From Theobroma cacao (lineage: Eukaryota > Streptophyta > Magnoliopsida > Malvales > Malvaceae): a DNA stretch of 64,000 nucleotides. The position numbers and the translations under genes were made by a program. Numbering within the stretch: the stretch's first letter is position 1; every line of letters begins with the position of its first letter. This document shows positions 36,601 through 48,300 of the stretch, piece after piece. The notes under the pieces were generated by a model, which worked only from the letters and a program-made list of their open reading frames with translations, made no database searches and was not told where the DNA came from. The stretch covers positions 35,155,201-35,219,200 of the forward strand of contig NC_030851.1 in NCBI RefSeq assembly GCF_000208745.1, read 5' to 3'.

Positions 36601-37096
36601 TTTTCACCCCAACAACACCAATAATACCACCTTCATGTTTATATTCAAAAATTCCAAACAACAAAATATCAATATGAACATGCAATATGTATAGGTTTAT
36701 GCTCAAAAACCTTAACCCTAAACATGAACAATAACCATTCTGTCAAAAACCTCCACATGGTTCAAAATAAAATAAAATAATTCATAAAAAATATTATACC
36801 TTTCTCAACGTAATGTCAACTTCCTCACACTGCTCAATATGTGAACAACCTTTGTGCGAATAATAACCACTCCAAAAGGCTCCTACCATTGCCAAAATGC
36901 TTGGAAGTTGAACTGTTGATGAATGCTTTTGCAGACTTGTTTCTGAGGATATGTACGGTCTCTCGATGAAAACCGAAGAGTTGTGGTCCATATAAAAGAC
37001 ATACTTGACCCGTTAATATGTTTCGGGTTGAGGCACGGAGCCTAACGAATGGGTCGGTTTCATTAAGGACAATTTTGTTCAATTTTTTTTTCTCTT

Positions 37097-37167
37097 GGCT
37101 AACAATAGTTAAAATTATAAGGAAGGTCATTCTAAAAAACGCCTTATGCTTGAGGCTCATTTATGAA
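37097..37167 (-). repeat. Right terminal inverted repeat of the MULE
   Basis: Read on the minus strand it matches the left end at 23066-23132, the best shared word being TATAATTTTAACTAT followed by a GTTAGCC/TTTAACC variant. A LINE fragment starts within about 30 bases of it. Confidence 0.65.
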
Positions 37168-37189
37168 AAGTACTCTAAATTCAAGCTAT

Positions 37190-38350
37190 AGCTTAGGAAG
37201 GTGGTAATTAGCATGGAAGTGGGAGGGGCCTGAGAGAATTCAGATGTTTATTCTTCAATGCTTACATAATCGACTTTTGACAAATGAAGAAAGGTGTCAT
37301 AGATATCTTACTATTATTTCTTTATGTTTGCAATGCGAGGTCGAAGAGGAGACCATTATTCATGTACTTAGGGATTTCGCTAAAGCTAGTGTGACACAAT
37401 TGCGATTATTACCACCAGTTGCGTATCCCATGTTCTTCAATCTTTTTGCTGCAAAGTGGTTTTTGGCTAATTTGGACAAAGCTAACGTGAATGATAATGG
37501 CATTCAATGGAATATTATATTTGGGACTACTTGTTGGTTCCTTTGAAAATAGAGGAACACATTCGTTTTCGAGAACACAGAAATTCCTATTGAACGACGA
37601 TTGTCAATGATATATAGTATGGTCTCTGCTTTGCAAAATGTTGAGGTGGCAAACATTGCAAATGGGGGATGCTCATCTAGTTCTCAAGAAGAAATTTTGA
37701 ACGGTTGGAAAGCTCTTTCCATTAGTTGGATTTCATTAAATTAGGACAGTACCTATAGTAGTTGACAGAACAAGCAGCAACTGGTGGTGTTTTGAGAGAT
37801 TCAGTTGGTCAATGGAATGGTGGATATGCAACGAGACTTCGTAAATGTTCGGCTTACAGAGCTGAACTTTGGGGAGTATACAGAGGGCTTAAATATGCAT
37901 GGGACCTTGGCTCTCAAAAAATAGACTTACAAGTTGGTAGTAAGCTAGTTGTTCTAGTACTTTCTTCTCAAATAGATCATCCATATGCAAATTCAAATTT
38001 GATTCAAGTTATTCAAAGACATTGGAAGGTTCAGATTGGTCATGCGTTTTGAGAAGGAAATATAGTGGCAAACTTTATGGCTAATGAGGGATTCTCTATT
38101 ATTGAAAACTTCTTAATTTTTTCTAGTCCTCTAGAGAGGGTTAGAAGTTTATTATTGAATGATGCAATAGGAGTTTTTTTTCCTAGATTAATCAGACAAC
38201 AATAATTTATTCTTTCTCCATAAATAAGATTTATAGTAAAAATTCTATAACAACATTCTCTTTGGCTTAATTTGGCTTCCAATTGGCAAAACAATTTTTT
38301 TTTTAATTTTCTCTGTTGCATGGTATGGAACAATTAGCATTTAGCTAAAA
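37190..38350 (+). mobile_element. LINE, 5'-truncated 3' end with RNase H domain
   Basis: The first part reads WKWEGPERIQMFILQCLHNR and LLTNEERCHRYLT, then CEVEEETIIHVLRDFAKA, the zinc-binding tail of plant LINE reverse transcriptases (C and H partly lost). The second part (37762-38200) is an RNase H-like domain: GGVLRDSVGQWNGGYA, SAYRAELWGVYRGLKYAWDL, LQVGSKLVVLVLSSQIDHP and NDAIGVFFPRLIRQQ. The usual Asp of QVDSK is Gly here, and there are stops and shifts. The truncated 5' end lies within about 30 bases of the MULE right end, as expected of LINE insertion by target priming. No clear poly(A) tail was found; the 3' limit is approximate. Confidence 0.8.
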
Positions 38351-41300
38351 ATAAAAATTAGTGATGACACTTGAAACTCCATCCATGATGAATACAACCT
38401 TTTTTCCGGAATATAATTATTTTATATTTATTTTATTATGTTTATTAATTGTTTTTTCTTAAAACAACACTATGGATTTACATGAAAAAAAAAGGACTTA
38501 GGCTAAATAAGTAATTAGCTTCAATTTGCACCCAATCTTAATTAATGGCTCTTTCACTTTTCCTTTTTATCTTTATTTTTCCTTAGCATCATCTTATTCT
38601 TCAAGTATGCATTGGAGTTTCCTGTTCAGATACTATGTATCTAATTTCAACAATCATGTAGTTGTTTGATTGGAAATTAATTCCTTCCCATGACAGAGAC
38701 ATAAGAGGAAAAAAGAGTCAAAGTGAGGTACCAAAGAAAAGTTGCATGAGGGAATCAAATAAAACGAAAATTCATCCATCTGTCTTCCTCTATGAAATTC
38801 TTATATTCTAACTTAATTAGATTTCGAACTTTTAATTATTCAGCAAAAGGTGTGTGTTGAAAACCCATTTTTTGAGTCTTATTCACTTTGACCCATTAGA
38901 AAATGATTAGTCATGGTTACGTGGAAGAAAAGCTTACCTCTGTCTACCACCCACATTTCAGACTGCTTATATTAGCTTCAAAATTTCCCTGTCTTTGGCT
39001 CATTGAGAAGATTATGAACAAATTTCTGAAAAATCAATTTGCTTTAGCGAGACGGCAATTTGAGTGTGATAGTTGTCTATCTAACCGTCCATGCATGCAT
39101 GCATGGAATTAAACAGACAAATTCCAAGTCTTTAGTTAAGTACGATTTAGTCAACTAAGGATTTACAAAGATTAGCTAGAAGAATGAATTTATGAGCTAA
39201 GGACAGATGAAAGCCATATAATTTCTTTGTGAAAAAGTTTTCTTTCTTTCTTTTTTCCTTTTGGAGGAACATTTTTTGATCCTTTTGATAATCTTCCTTT
39301 CTACATAAAGTTTGGACTAAATAAGTGAGGCAGTATTTATATGTATATATATAATTAAGCAACGTGATTGTATTAATACTAATTAATCAAATTAAGATTA
39401 AAGCTTGAAAGGGCTAAAGTAAAGAGAAATCCCATGAACTAGTGACTGGGATTAATCCATACCAAAGGGGAATAAAGGGATATGGAAGTTCTTGAGTTAT
39501 AAACATCAATCACATTCACATACCTAAAATATCAGTCTGCTTTTGCCCCAGCATGATTGAATACATTATCACACAAAAGTAGCGACTTTTGGCAGTGAGG
39601 CTTACCCACCATAAAATTCTTTTTCTTTGTAGATTTTTTTTTTTTAAAATCCCCAACCTATAACCTATTTATTAGAACCCAAAAATATTAACTAGGTTAA
39701 AACTAAAAAATAGTAGGATTTTCTGGGGCGAAAATAGTTACCTTCTATGCATTGTGTTGTTCTAAATCGTATAGGTTTTCATATGTCAAAAAAGGAGAAG
39801 AAGAAGAGAAACGTTGTTATTTGTGGGTTAAATGCTTATTTTAGAATTTAAGGTTTGCCAAATTTATATTTTATGATTCAACCTATTATTTTGTTGAAAT
39901 CTAGATGTAACCTTTTCAATTTTATCCATTTAACAAATACTGATAATAAAAGTTGATAAAATTACCATTAACAGAATTAAGCGATTTCAAGTTTATATTT
40001 GTTAAGAATTATGTTTACCATTAATCCTATTAACTCCCTTGGCCACCTTTTATCATCGTTTTATTTTATCATGAATAAAATTTCGAAAATTGCATCCTAA
40101 TTTGAACAAAATAATATATAAGTTAACTTATGAGATAAAAGCTTAAGAAACATTAACTCTAAAATGGAGCATTAGCTATTTATGGCATGCATCTGTTGTT
40201 GTTAAGACTAAATGGAAAAAACCTTTGAAGATTTCCTAAAGATCAATAATAGAGAATCTTCTAAATTAAATGAACCTTTCTCTTTCAAATAAAAAGTGGG
40301 TTCCATCTACATATATAGGGTTGCTAGCATCTGAATAAATCAGAGTTAAAACTGTGCTGCAGATGGAATTCAACGTCAACCACCTATCCAATAGCTCAGC
40401 CGCAATTCTGAACCAAAATATGCAGGAATTGAGCAGTGGTTGTAAAGCCTGGTTAGAGGCGCATGAATGGCAGAAATGAGTGCCAGGACTCAAGACTGCG
40501 CTGGCCATATGCCGATGGAAAGGTTTGAATCAAATGCTGGGGGTCCATGTGTACTTGATCAGGAAAAAGAAAAAAAAAAGGCGTAAAAGGACCCCAAGAA
40601 GCCTAATAAAATTTGAAGGGAGAAAAACACTGGTCACACTGACTTTCTAGCAATGTAAAGTTTCTATCATAATAGCACGTGACAATCCACATGCAGATGC
40701 ATTCTTTCCGAGGGTCACCACACACGTGCACATCTCTCAAACTAAAGCAGCCCTCCCAACCCTATCTTCTTTCTCCTTTCTCGTTGGGAACTCACCACTT
40801 CTCTTGGACTTGGAGTTCGTATATTTTTTGTTGGTTTTGAGTATTTAGCCGTGGCATGCCGCCCACTTCCTCCATTTGCTACCCCAAACACAAAACGATT
40901 TAAAGAGTGCATAGGACAAACAGCATTTATAGGCTATAGCGATATTCATGTGCTAACCAATACCAACGGTAGGTCCCCTAGCTAGCTAGTCGATCCATAG
41001 CTAATCTTCTTGAAAGAGCCTAAATGTTGTGTGCTGGCCCTTAATTTGAGACTTATTTTACTCGGTAATTTCTTTTATTTTCTTTAAAGAAAAGAATTAT
41101 TGATCACTTGGAATGTTTGATTTCCAAATTTCAAGCTATTTATATAGTTCAATTTCGTGGGATGAGAGTGCATGCATCTTCTTACTTATAATTACATATT
41201 CGGTCGTTTGCTAATTTTCTTATTATGCATTGATCAAAATGTTAGGCTTAGATCTCCATAATAATCGATAATCGATTTGAAAGTGGAAGAGAATGATTGA

Positions 41301-44300
41301 GATGTGAGTGGAAAAAGCAAGGGAAAAAGAGAAAGGGGTTATATTAAGGGTCCAATGGTTGAATGGTTCAAAAGATGACACTATCATTTTGCGTAGATAG
41401 TCATAGTAGGTAGAAGGTTAAGTTCGGGAACACAACAGTATATAGTCTAAAGATGCGAGGCTGTCGGCCCATTGGGCTTGTCCCCCACCACGCCCCGTCG
41501 CACCCTCGTGCTCGTCCCCATCTAACCACGCGTGCTGGAGCCCCCAACCCCATATCTCCCCCCCCAATGCGCCTGAAAAATTAAGCTCGATGCTCTCCCA
41601 CACACATGCCCAGTTCCTTTTCTTTTGTTTCTCGGCGATAATGATAGAAACCTGTACAACTGGCAAGAGTTTGTGATTGAAAAAGTTCCTTCCAAAAGGC
41701 CATTCTGCACACTGCCAAACTCAACACTGAACCACATGCCCCAAATTGGTCACATGAACCACATTCTTTACATTCTTCGTAGTATGTGATAAAACTGTCC
41801 AAGGGGACTAACTTTGTGTATATCTTTAGCTTTAAATCAAATGATTCTTATTAAATCTTATGGTCGATGTAGCATTTTAATATCACACTCCATTCATTTG
41901 TCTCCTTAAAGTACCTTTTCTCTTTCGCTACTTTATTTATTTATTTTTAATTTTCATCTTTCTTTGGGGAGGACAAGGTACCAATCTTTAAACCCCACAC
42001 AAGGTTTTGGTGCTAAAAGGTTCACAAAACCTTAATCAAGAACAAGAATCTAGGACCATAGTTCAACTTGGTGGTGGGGATGGATTGGCTGTTAAAGAGG
42101 CTTACCAAACAATGTGGTAGGGTTTGAGACCCTGGACGCGTGAACCAACATAAGCAACACCTTAGTCAAAAAGTGTGCCCTTGATGCAATTATATTTGAT
42201 GATGCTTGGTTGATCTATTCATAACACCTAAAAAGGTAACTTAGATTGGGCTCAGAAGAACATTACTAAGATTCTCAAGGAAAATATCAACAAACTTTCA
42301 TTTTTGTTATTGAGACATGACATGATTATTGTCTAATTATTACTACAATTTTCCTTTTTAACTTCTAACTTAACCAGAAATATAATTATATAGTTAGTGC
42401 TCCTAGTTATAATAGACTAGGCAAGGCTTCTTTTTCTCAAGAACTATGATGATATGAATGTTTCTTCTCAATTATTCTCAGCATTGACTACTCGTACTGT
42501 TCCAAATCAATGTGCCATTTTAGCAACCGAACCAGCCATTGCAATGCCAACCAACACTTTCTTTCTCTCTGTCTGATCCAATCCTCAACGAAGACCAATT
42601 TCATCCAACAAATGCACGTGCAAACTGCAAACACCATCGGCCCACCCGTCAAGGAACGGATCCTTCCATCATTGGGCCTTGTACATATTTTTGTTTGGAC
42701 CAACGACGAAGTGGCCCAATTTTGAGGATTCCCAGATAAAATGGTACCATAAATTGGAGTTATGTAGCAGACTGAAAACAAAAGCAAGGAAGCCGCTCCG
42801 TCCGAATACGACAACTCTAACTTAATTATACACTTCACAATTAAAGCAACACAAAGATTGTTGTCATGTTTAGGCAACGCTATGTTTTGGACCAAACCTC
42901 AACATTTTCACATGCATCGTTACGTGGACAGTTAAGCCAGCATTAGCCGTTGGACACGTGATACGTGGAGTTGACTCCATTATAATGGATCTCAATCTCG
43001 AGCCATGATCATGCTTAAGATAAGGTTTAATCATCACTAGAAATAATTAAAGATGAAGGAATGATGAGATTAATAAACTTGATTAGCACCAATGAAGAGT
43101 TTTGTACAATTAGTGAGGTTTGGAAGGTTTCGTGGTGGTGGAGCAATGCTTGATTATAATGATTGTTTATTGAGTCCAAAGCCTTCCATGTGAAAGAACA
43201 TTCTTTTTAAGATAGTGTCACTCGATCACAACAAAATCCCCCCCAATGGCTAATGCTTTCCATACTCCCATAAGCATTTTGTCATAATTAATCTCTCTTT
43301 GTTTCTCCAAAAGGAGGAGCAATTTCCAAAAGACAGCTAAGGCTTGCATTGAGCGATCTCAATTCCCCTTTGGAGTTTGGACTAACCGCTTGGATTTATT
43401 GAGAAAATAAGGGAGCATATTTGATGGGAGTTGGGAACATGTTGAGTTCATGCTTCTGACAGATTCTGGGTTGGGAAGGAAATTTGGTGACAAGTTCTCT
43501 GAGCAATGTGTCACCGCTGCCGCAGGCGTACCCGTGAGCAACCATTTGCGGTTGAGTTTGAGGCCCATGTGATTTGGTTTAGCACTTGGAATGGATCAAC
43601 TTACCTCACAAATGTTCGGTTGGGAGGGAGTCCACGTTAATGCTTAATCATATTCATCTATCCTCAAAAGAAAAAGAAAAAACACCAACCCTACTTTTCT
43701 TTACCCTTTTTTTTGTTATTATTATTATGATAATATTTTGGAGAAACAAAATCCAAATCTCACTCCTTAAGGGATGCATATACCTATCGAACCAATCGAA
43801 AACAAGCCCAGAACAAGGATCAGACTCCATATGCCATGAAAATCAAGCAGAGCTTTGATTTTAGGCTACATGCCCCACAAAAATAAGATCTGAGTTGTAG
43901 GGGTTAGGTCTTTGTCTCAGACAGGGTCATAGCGTGTCTCCTTGGGTTTATGTGAAAGGGGGAGAACCCCTCCTGTTTTCCTAGCTGTTGCCCAATTGGC
44001 TTCTGTTCATCAAGATTTGTCCGTTCCATGTTCAGCATCCATCAGCAATTTTCAAATTAAGAAATTTCAAAGACTTGCAGTAAATTCAACAAGGTCTTTG
44101 CACACCTCCCATGCAACCCCCATAAGAAAATCTCTAGCACTATTCTTTTTTCTGAGACAAAATCAGGCTTTGGCCCAATGCTACTTTTATCCAAGCGTTT
44201 GGGTGAATATAAAGGCGAAGCTCCAAAGTAGGCCTTGATTCAAAGGAAGGCTTTGGTCCAACTTATAAACAGATCTCTTTACGCACCCATTTTTAAAACC

Positions 44301-44879
44301 AAGCCACTCCCTCATTTCCATGTGAAACTTCGTTATTATATAATGTGAAAGTTAAAAACCTTCTCGTAATACGAAGTTTATTTTCTACTTATATTCTGTT
44401 TAAAATAGTACTTACTCACATACTTGAAATATTTACATTTGGCGTTGGGACTTGGTTTTGTTCTTTTACATCCCCCCGATATAAAAAGGTTTTACTCAAG
44501 GCTTTTAATTTTGAATAGGAAATGACTTCCCCAGAGTGAAACTTCCATTTTGTTTTTCTTTTGTATGTTAGGGGATTGATTGGATCTTGAGTTGTGCAAT
44601 GAGGTAACCACATAACTCTTTTCATCTTAAAACGCTCAACCTCAAATTTCTTATTTAAGGTTTGACGGTTGTATACTTAAAGAGACTTTCTCAAGAATGT
44701 TCCCCTGGTTGTGGACAAAAACAGGAGAGCGAATGACTACGGCTCGTGAGAAAACAATTCTTGGTAGGAATTAATGGTGTTATTAGAATGACTCCATGAG
44801 CGCGGTTAGTTTGGCACTTGTAATCTCCACACCACTCCATATAAGATGAGGAGTTGTATGCTGCACATGGAGACATGTA
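38351..44879. other. Intergenic, no supported gene
   Basis: Only short ORFs without recognisable domains. A tRNA-like patch at about 42075-42140 (GGATGGATTGGCTGTTAAAG and, 35 bases on, GGGTTTGAGACCCTGG, close to a pol III B box) may be an old SINE head. ATGCATGCATGCATG occurs at about 39093. Otherwise nothing. Confidence 0.5.
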
Positions 44880-45375
44880 ATCTGCAAATCAGATCTTAGG
44901 GAATTTATCACATTTATTTGGAACCAAATGGGCTAGCTGATCAACTGGCTAAGCTTGGGGTATAACGTCCTCAAGATCTACTGTTGATTTGGAGTAAATG
45001 AAAACTACTGGGGTAGTAGCTGCTGTGATAGGGACACTAATTTTGTAGTCCCTTATGTATATGTTTATGTGGGTTGTTGCTATGCTAGTTTTATAGTGTG
45101 TTATGTTCATTCTGTTGCGTCTCTTTTTTGTACATGCCAATGACTACTGATTGGTTTTCACTTGTTGACGATGTGGTGGGTCTGGGGTAATTAAGCAGCT
45201 TGTTTTTTACTAGTTTGGTCTATTGGCAGACCTTGATGCCCTGTTTATTGGGTTTTTAGGTTCTAGTTATCGAAAGACACTTGTTATAAGGTTCATTGGT
45301 GGTGTGGAACCTAATAGGGTAGTAAATGTTATAGTAATAAAATCATCTTGGCTTTTTTTTTTTTAAAAAAAAAAA
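44880..45375 (+). mobile_element. Possible LINE 3' end remnant
   Basis: One frame reads YHIYLEPNGLADQLAKLGV then stop (about 44908-44963), resembling the end of a LINE RNase H domain (H-Y-E-N-A-D-LAK pattern). It is followed by about 370 bases ending in GTAATAAAATCATC and a T12-A12 tract at about 45352-45375. The match is short and the upstream sequence is not recognisable, so this is tentative. Confidence 0.35.
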
Positions 45376-48300
45376 AGAGCTAAAGGATCTCTTGTTGTTT
45401 ATTAGGATAGATCTCACCATTTGAGGGATCGATGCCCTTTTCAGAAATTTTTGAATTTCAGGTGCAAAGATCGATCCCAAAGGTATCTATTGGCTGTAAC
45501 AAAGGTGGAAATTTAGCATAGCAACGGCTTGTTTCTTATTCAATGGTATACAAGGATTCCGATAGGATTTGCAAGCATAAACACGCCATCTTTGGATCAT
45601 TTTTGCATAAGAATTAGAGGAGAAACAAGACACATATTATGAGCAAACATTTTTCACATTCTTCTAAGTATTTCAAAGCATTTGAACCTTCATTCATATT
45701 CTATTATAATCATTTTTGATATTATATAGCTTATATTCACTAAGCAATATCTAACTATTAAAGGATTTCTTGCTTGTATAGGTTATCAAATACTCAAAAG
45801 CTTGATAGATAGGGAGGTTATACTTAGCCTTCAAAATGTATTTGTATTGGTTGAATTCAATAGTAGACTGAACTCCTTAGCAAGCTACAGGAGAGGACGT
45901 AGGCACAAAGGGAAAAGATCGAAACCTCTATAATTCTTGTTTGCAATTCTCTTTATCGTTTACTTTGTATTTTTTTTTGCATTAATTTTTGATTAAATTT
46001 TTATCAAATTGTTATCATTTTAATATTTGATATATTTCGTTTGAAAGTTTATTTTTTCAAGGAGATTTTTAAAAATACAATTCAATCTCCTCTTGGATTA
46101 TTCATTATAAGTGAGCTAACATATAAATTTTCATATGACAGTTGTGTAAATGATCTTTAAATTTAAGATCATTTGGTTGATTTTTGTGAGGATTGGCATA
46201 TTTTGATATTATCATTCACAACAAGATGGAACTTAAGTAGGACAAAGTATCGATTAGTTTTGGTCATGAGGGAGGCCATAATCGACCGAAATCGACCAAG
46301 CCAAGAGAGAAACTGCCTAAATCTTAATTTTGAAGAAGGGTGATTGTTGTCTGCGGTTGGCGGTTGTAGGAAGAAATGAAGAAGGGTTAAGGATTTTTAT
46401 AGGGTTTCAACTTATCAGGAGCTTTGAGGGGACTCGGGGAGGTGGTGGAGGCGGTTAGGGTTGTAATTCCCCTCCCCTCCCCCCTATTGAAAATAATATG
46501 TACATTAATTGGTTATTTGATCAGTGCTGGGGGAAGGATTTCCCATCGATGATCGAGCCAAGAAACTGTCGCAATCAGTAGCCTTAACTAGCTCCTCAAC
46601 TGGACCATTTTCGGTTAAAAATCATCTACACTTGTCGATTAGGCAATTTCAACCGCTCATTGCTCACCCCTAAATTCAAGTATAGTATGAAACATATGGA
46701 GGTCAATAAATGATTAATAGAGGATTGATTGCTCTAAGTGATATAAAATGGAATGTCCCATTACGTCTTGATATGTAATAAATCAAGGGAGTCTTTGACC
46801 AAGGAAAATAAGGATTCGAAAAAAAGAGTTTTTTGAATCATATTAATAGAATTGATTACAAATATCAAAAGCTAAAAATGATAAAGGTAATATAAATTAA
46901 GTAGATAACAAGCGATGCTTTATGTCTTGCTGAGATATTAGATTGATGAAAGAATATTAATTAAACGGTAAGTTGTACACGGAAGGATTGAGTCAAACTA
47001 TTATGACTCTTTTTAATATTTGGATAGTTATAATGCATTGCTAGATACCAATTGTAACTTATAAATATAAATTAATAACCTCAAAATTAATGTTGAAATC
47101 AAAAGAGTTTGATTCATCTAATCCTATATATATTTTTGTTGAAAAACTTATGAATTATCATTGATATATCTTGACAAAATCAGATAGTGGCTAACAAATA
47201 AAAAAGGCCATTGCCAATACCTAAAAAATCCGCAAAACGGAGGGAGCTTAGCGCGACCACCCTTTCTAGATAAGCAACAGCTCCAAAATTTGACACTGTA
47301 CAAAGTCAGATATACAACAATGCTATAAACTTTGAGAATCACACATTCCAACATCTACTTACAGCATTCAAACCATTGTTAATTCACAGCAAACTTTGAG
47401 ACCTCTACACCCCATCTCTTGCTAGTGTGGAGTGCATCTCATCCTTTCTTCCTTGAATGTGATTCCTGCAACGTGGATAGTTGGGTCCAAAACCCGTTTG
47501 AAGTTCCCTGGAGATTGAGGTCACATGTCATTCAAATATCCAAGCTCCTCGATATGTTTATTGTTAACATGTTAAGAACTTAATCGGTCATACACATAAT
47601 TGCATGGTGAGAAAGTAAAATGGAGAAATTAAGTTGGACTTAATTGCATGGGAGTTATGAACTTGAAGGATTTAAGTGAAATGCTCATTAAATCATTTAA
47701 GTAAAATGGAGATGATGTTGTTTCTCCCCTAGTGTTCTATGAGGGCCCTAACATTGGCACAATCCTCTCCCCTTATTCGACTCTGCCTCATGTGGTCCTG
47801 TTATGGTTAATGCCACTGCTGTTTCTCTCTGAAGTGCTACATCAACGGATTTGTTCTGCTCCCAGTTGCCCGCAGCTTTGATTCTGCCCCATCAAACGTC
47901 TCCACGTCATTTAGACTTCATTCTCCTTGTTTTTTTCGTCTCTTGTTTTGCTGTTTTCTGCTGGTCTCTCATGTAACACTGCTTTCAAGCCATGACCCCT
48001 TGGCTTTTCTCAGAGCTCTTCTGCCATGAGCGATAATTGCTTACTTTCATATATTTATCTTTTCTTGTCAATAAATATCTATCTCTTTGACTGAGAAAAA
48101 AAAATCATTGAGACAATTTTGCAATAACTTAAGAGTTAAGTTAACCTTAAATTGCTCATATAAATACTATGCTTAAGGGAAACCTAATAACACAAGAAAA
48201 ACAAGTGACTAAGGCCAAAAATTGAAAGGTAAAGGCAGAAAAGAAAAGAGTGAAAAACACAAGTCGGGAGCCCTAGAGGATAGAAATCGGCTGTTTATCT

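Larger units (their letters stand above)
23066..37167. mobile_element. Large decayed Mutator-like element (MULE) with Ulp1-type cargo, possibly nested
   Basis: The limits are set by related inverted ends (about 23066-23132 and 37097-37167). Inside are subterminal GCGTGAC arrays in mirror orientation, a MuDR-type transposase (plus strand), a Transposase_32-like gene (plus strand) and a DUF1985/Ulp1-like gene (minus strand). Ulp1-carrying MULEs are known in plants (Kaonashi type), and this content fits that class. All long ORFs contain stops or shifts, so the element is not autonomous now. An additional end-like sequence at 36038 and an internal reversed array at 31325-32045 show that it is not a simple single insertion. 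I found no matching 9-base target duplication at the ends, so the exact borders remain open. Confidence 0.75.

Noticed and set aside
42488..42895. 135-codon minus-strand ORF
   Set aside because: No family resemblance; mixed hydrophobic and Cys-rich translation typical of random AT/GC-mixed DNA.
47569..48117. Possible solo LTR starting TGTTAAGAACTTAATC
   Set aside because: No convincing CA end, target duplication or LTR motifs.
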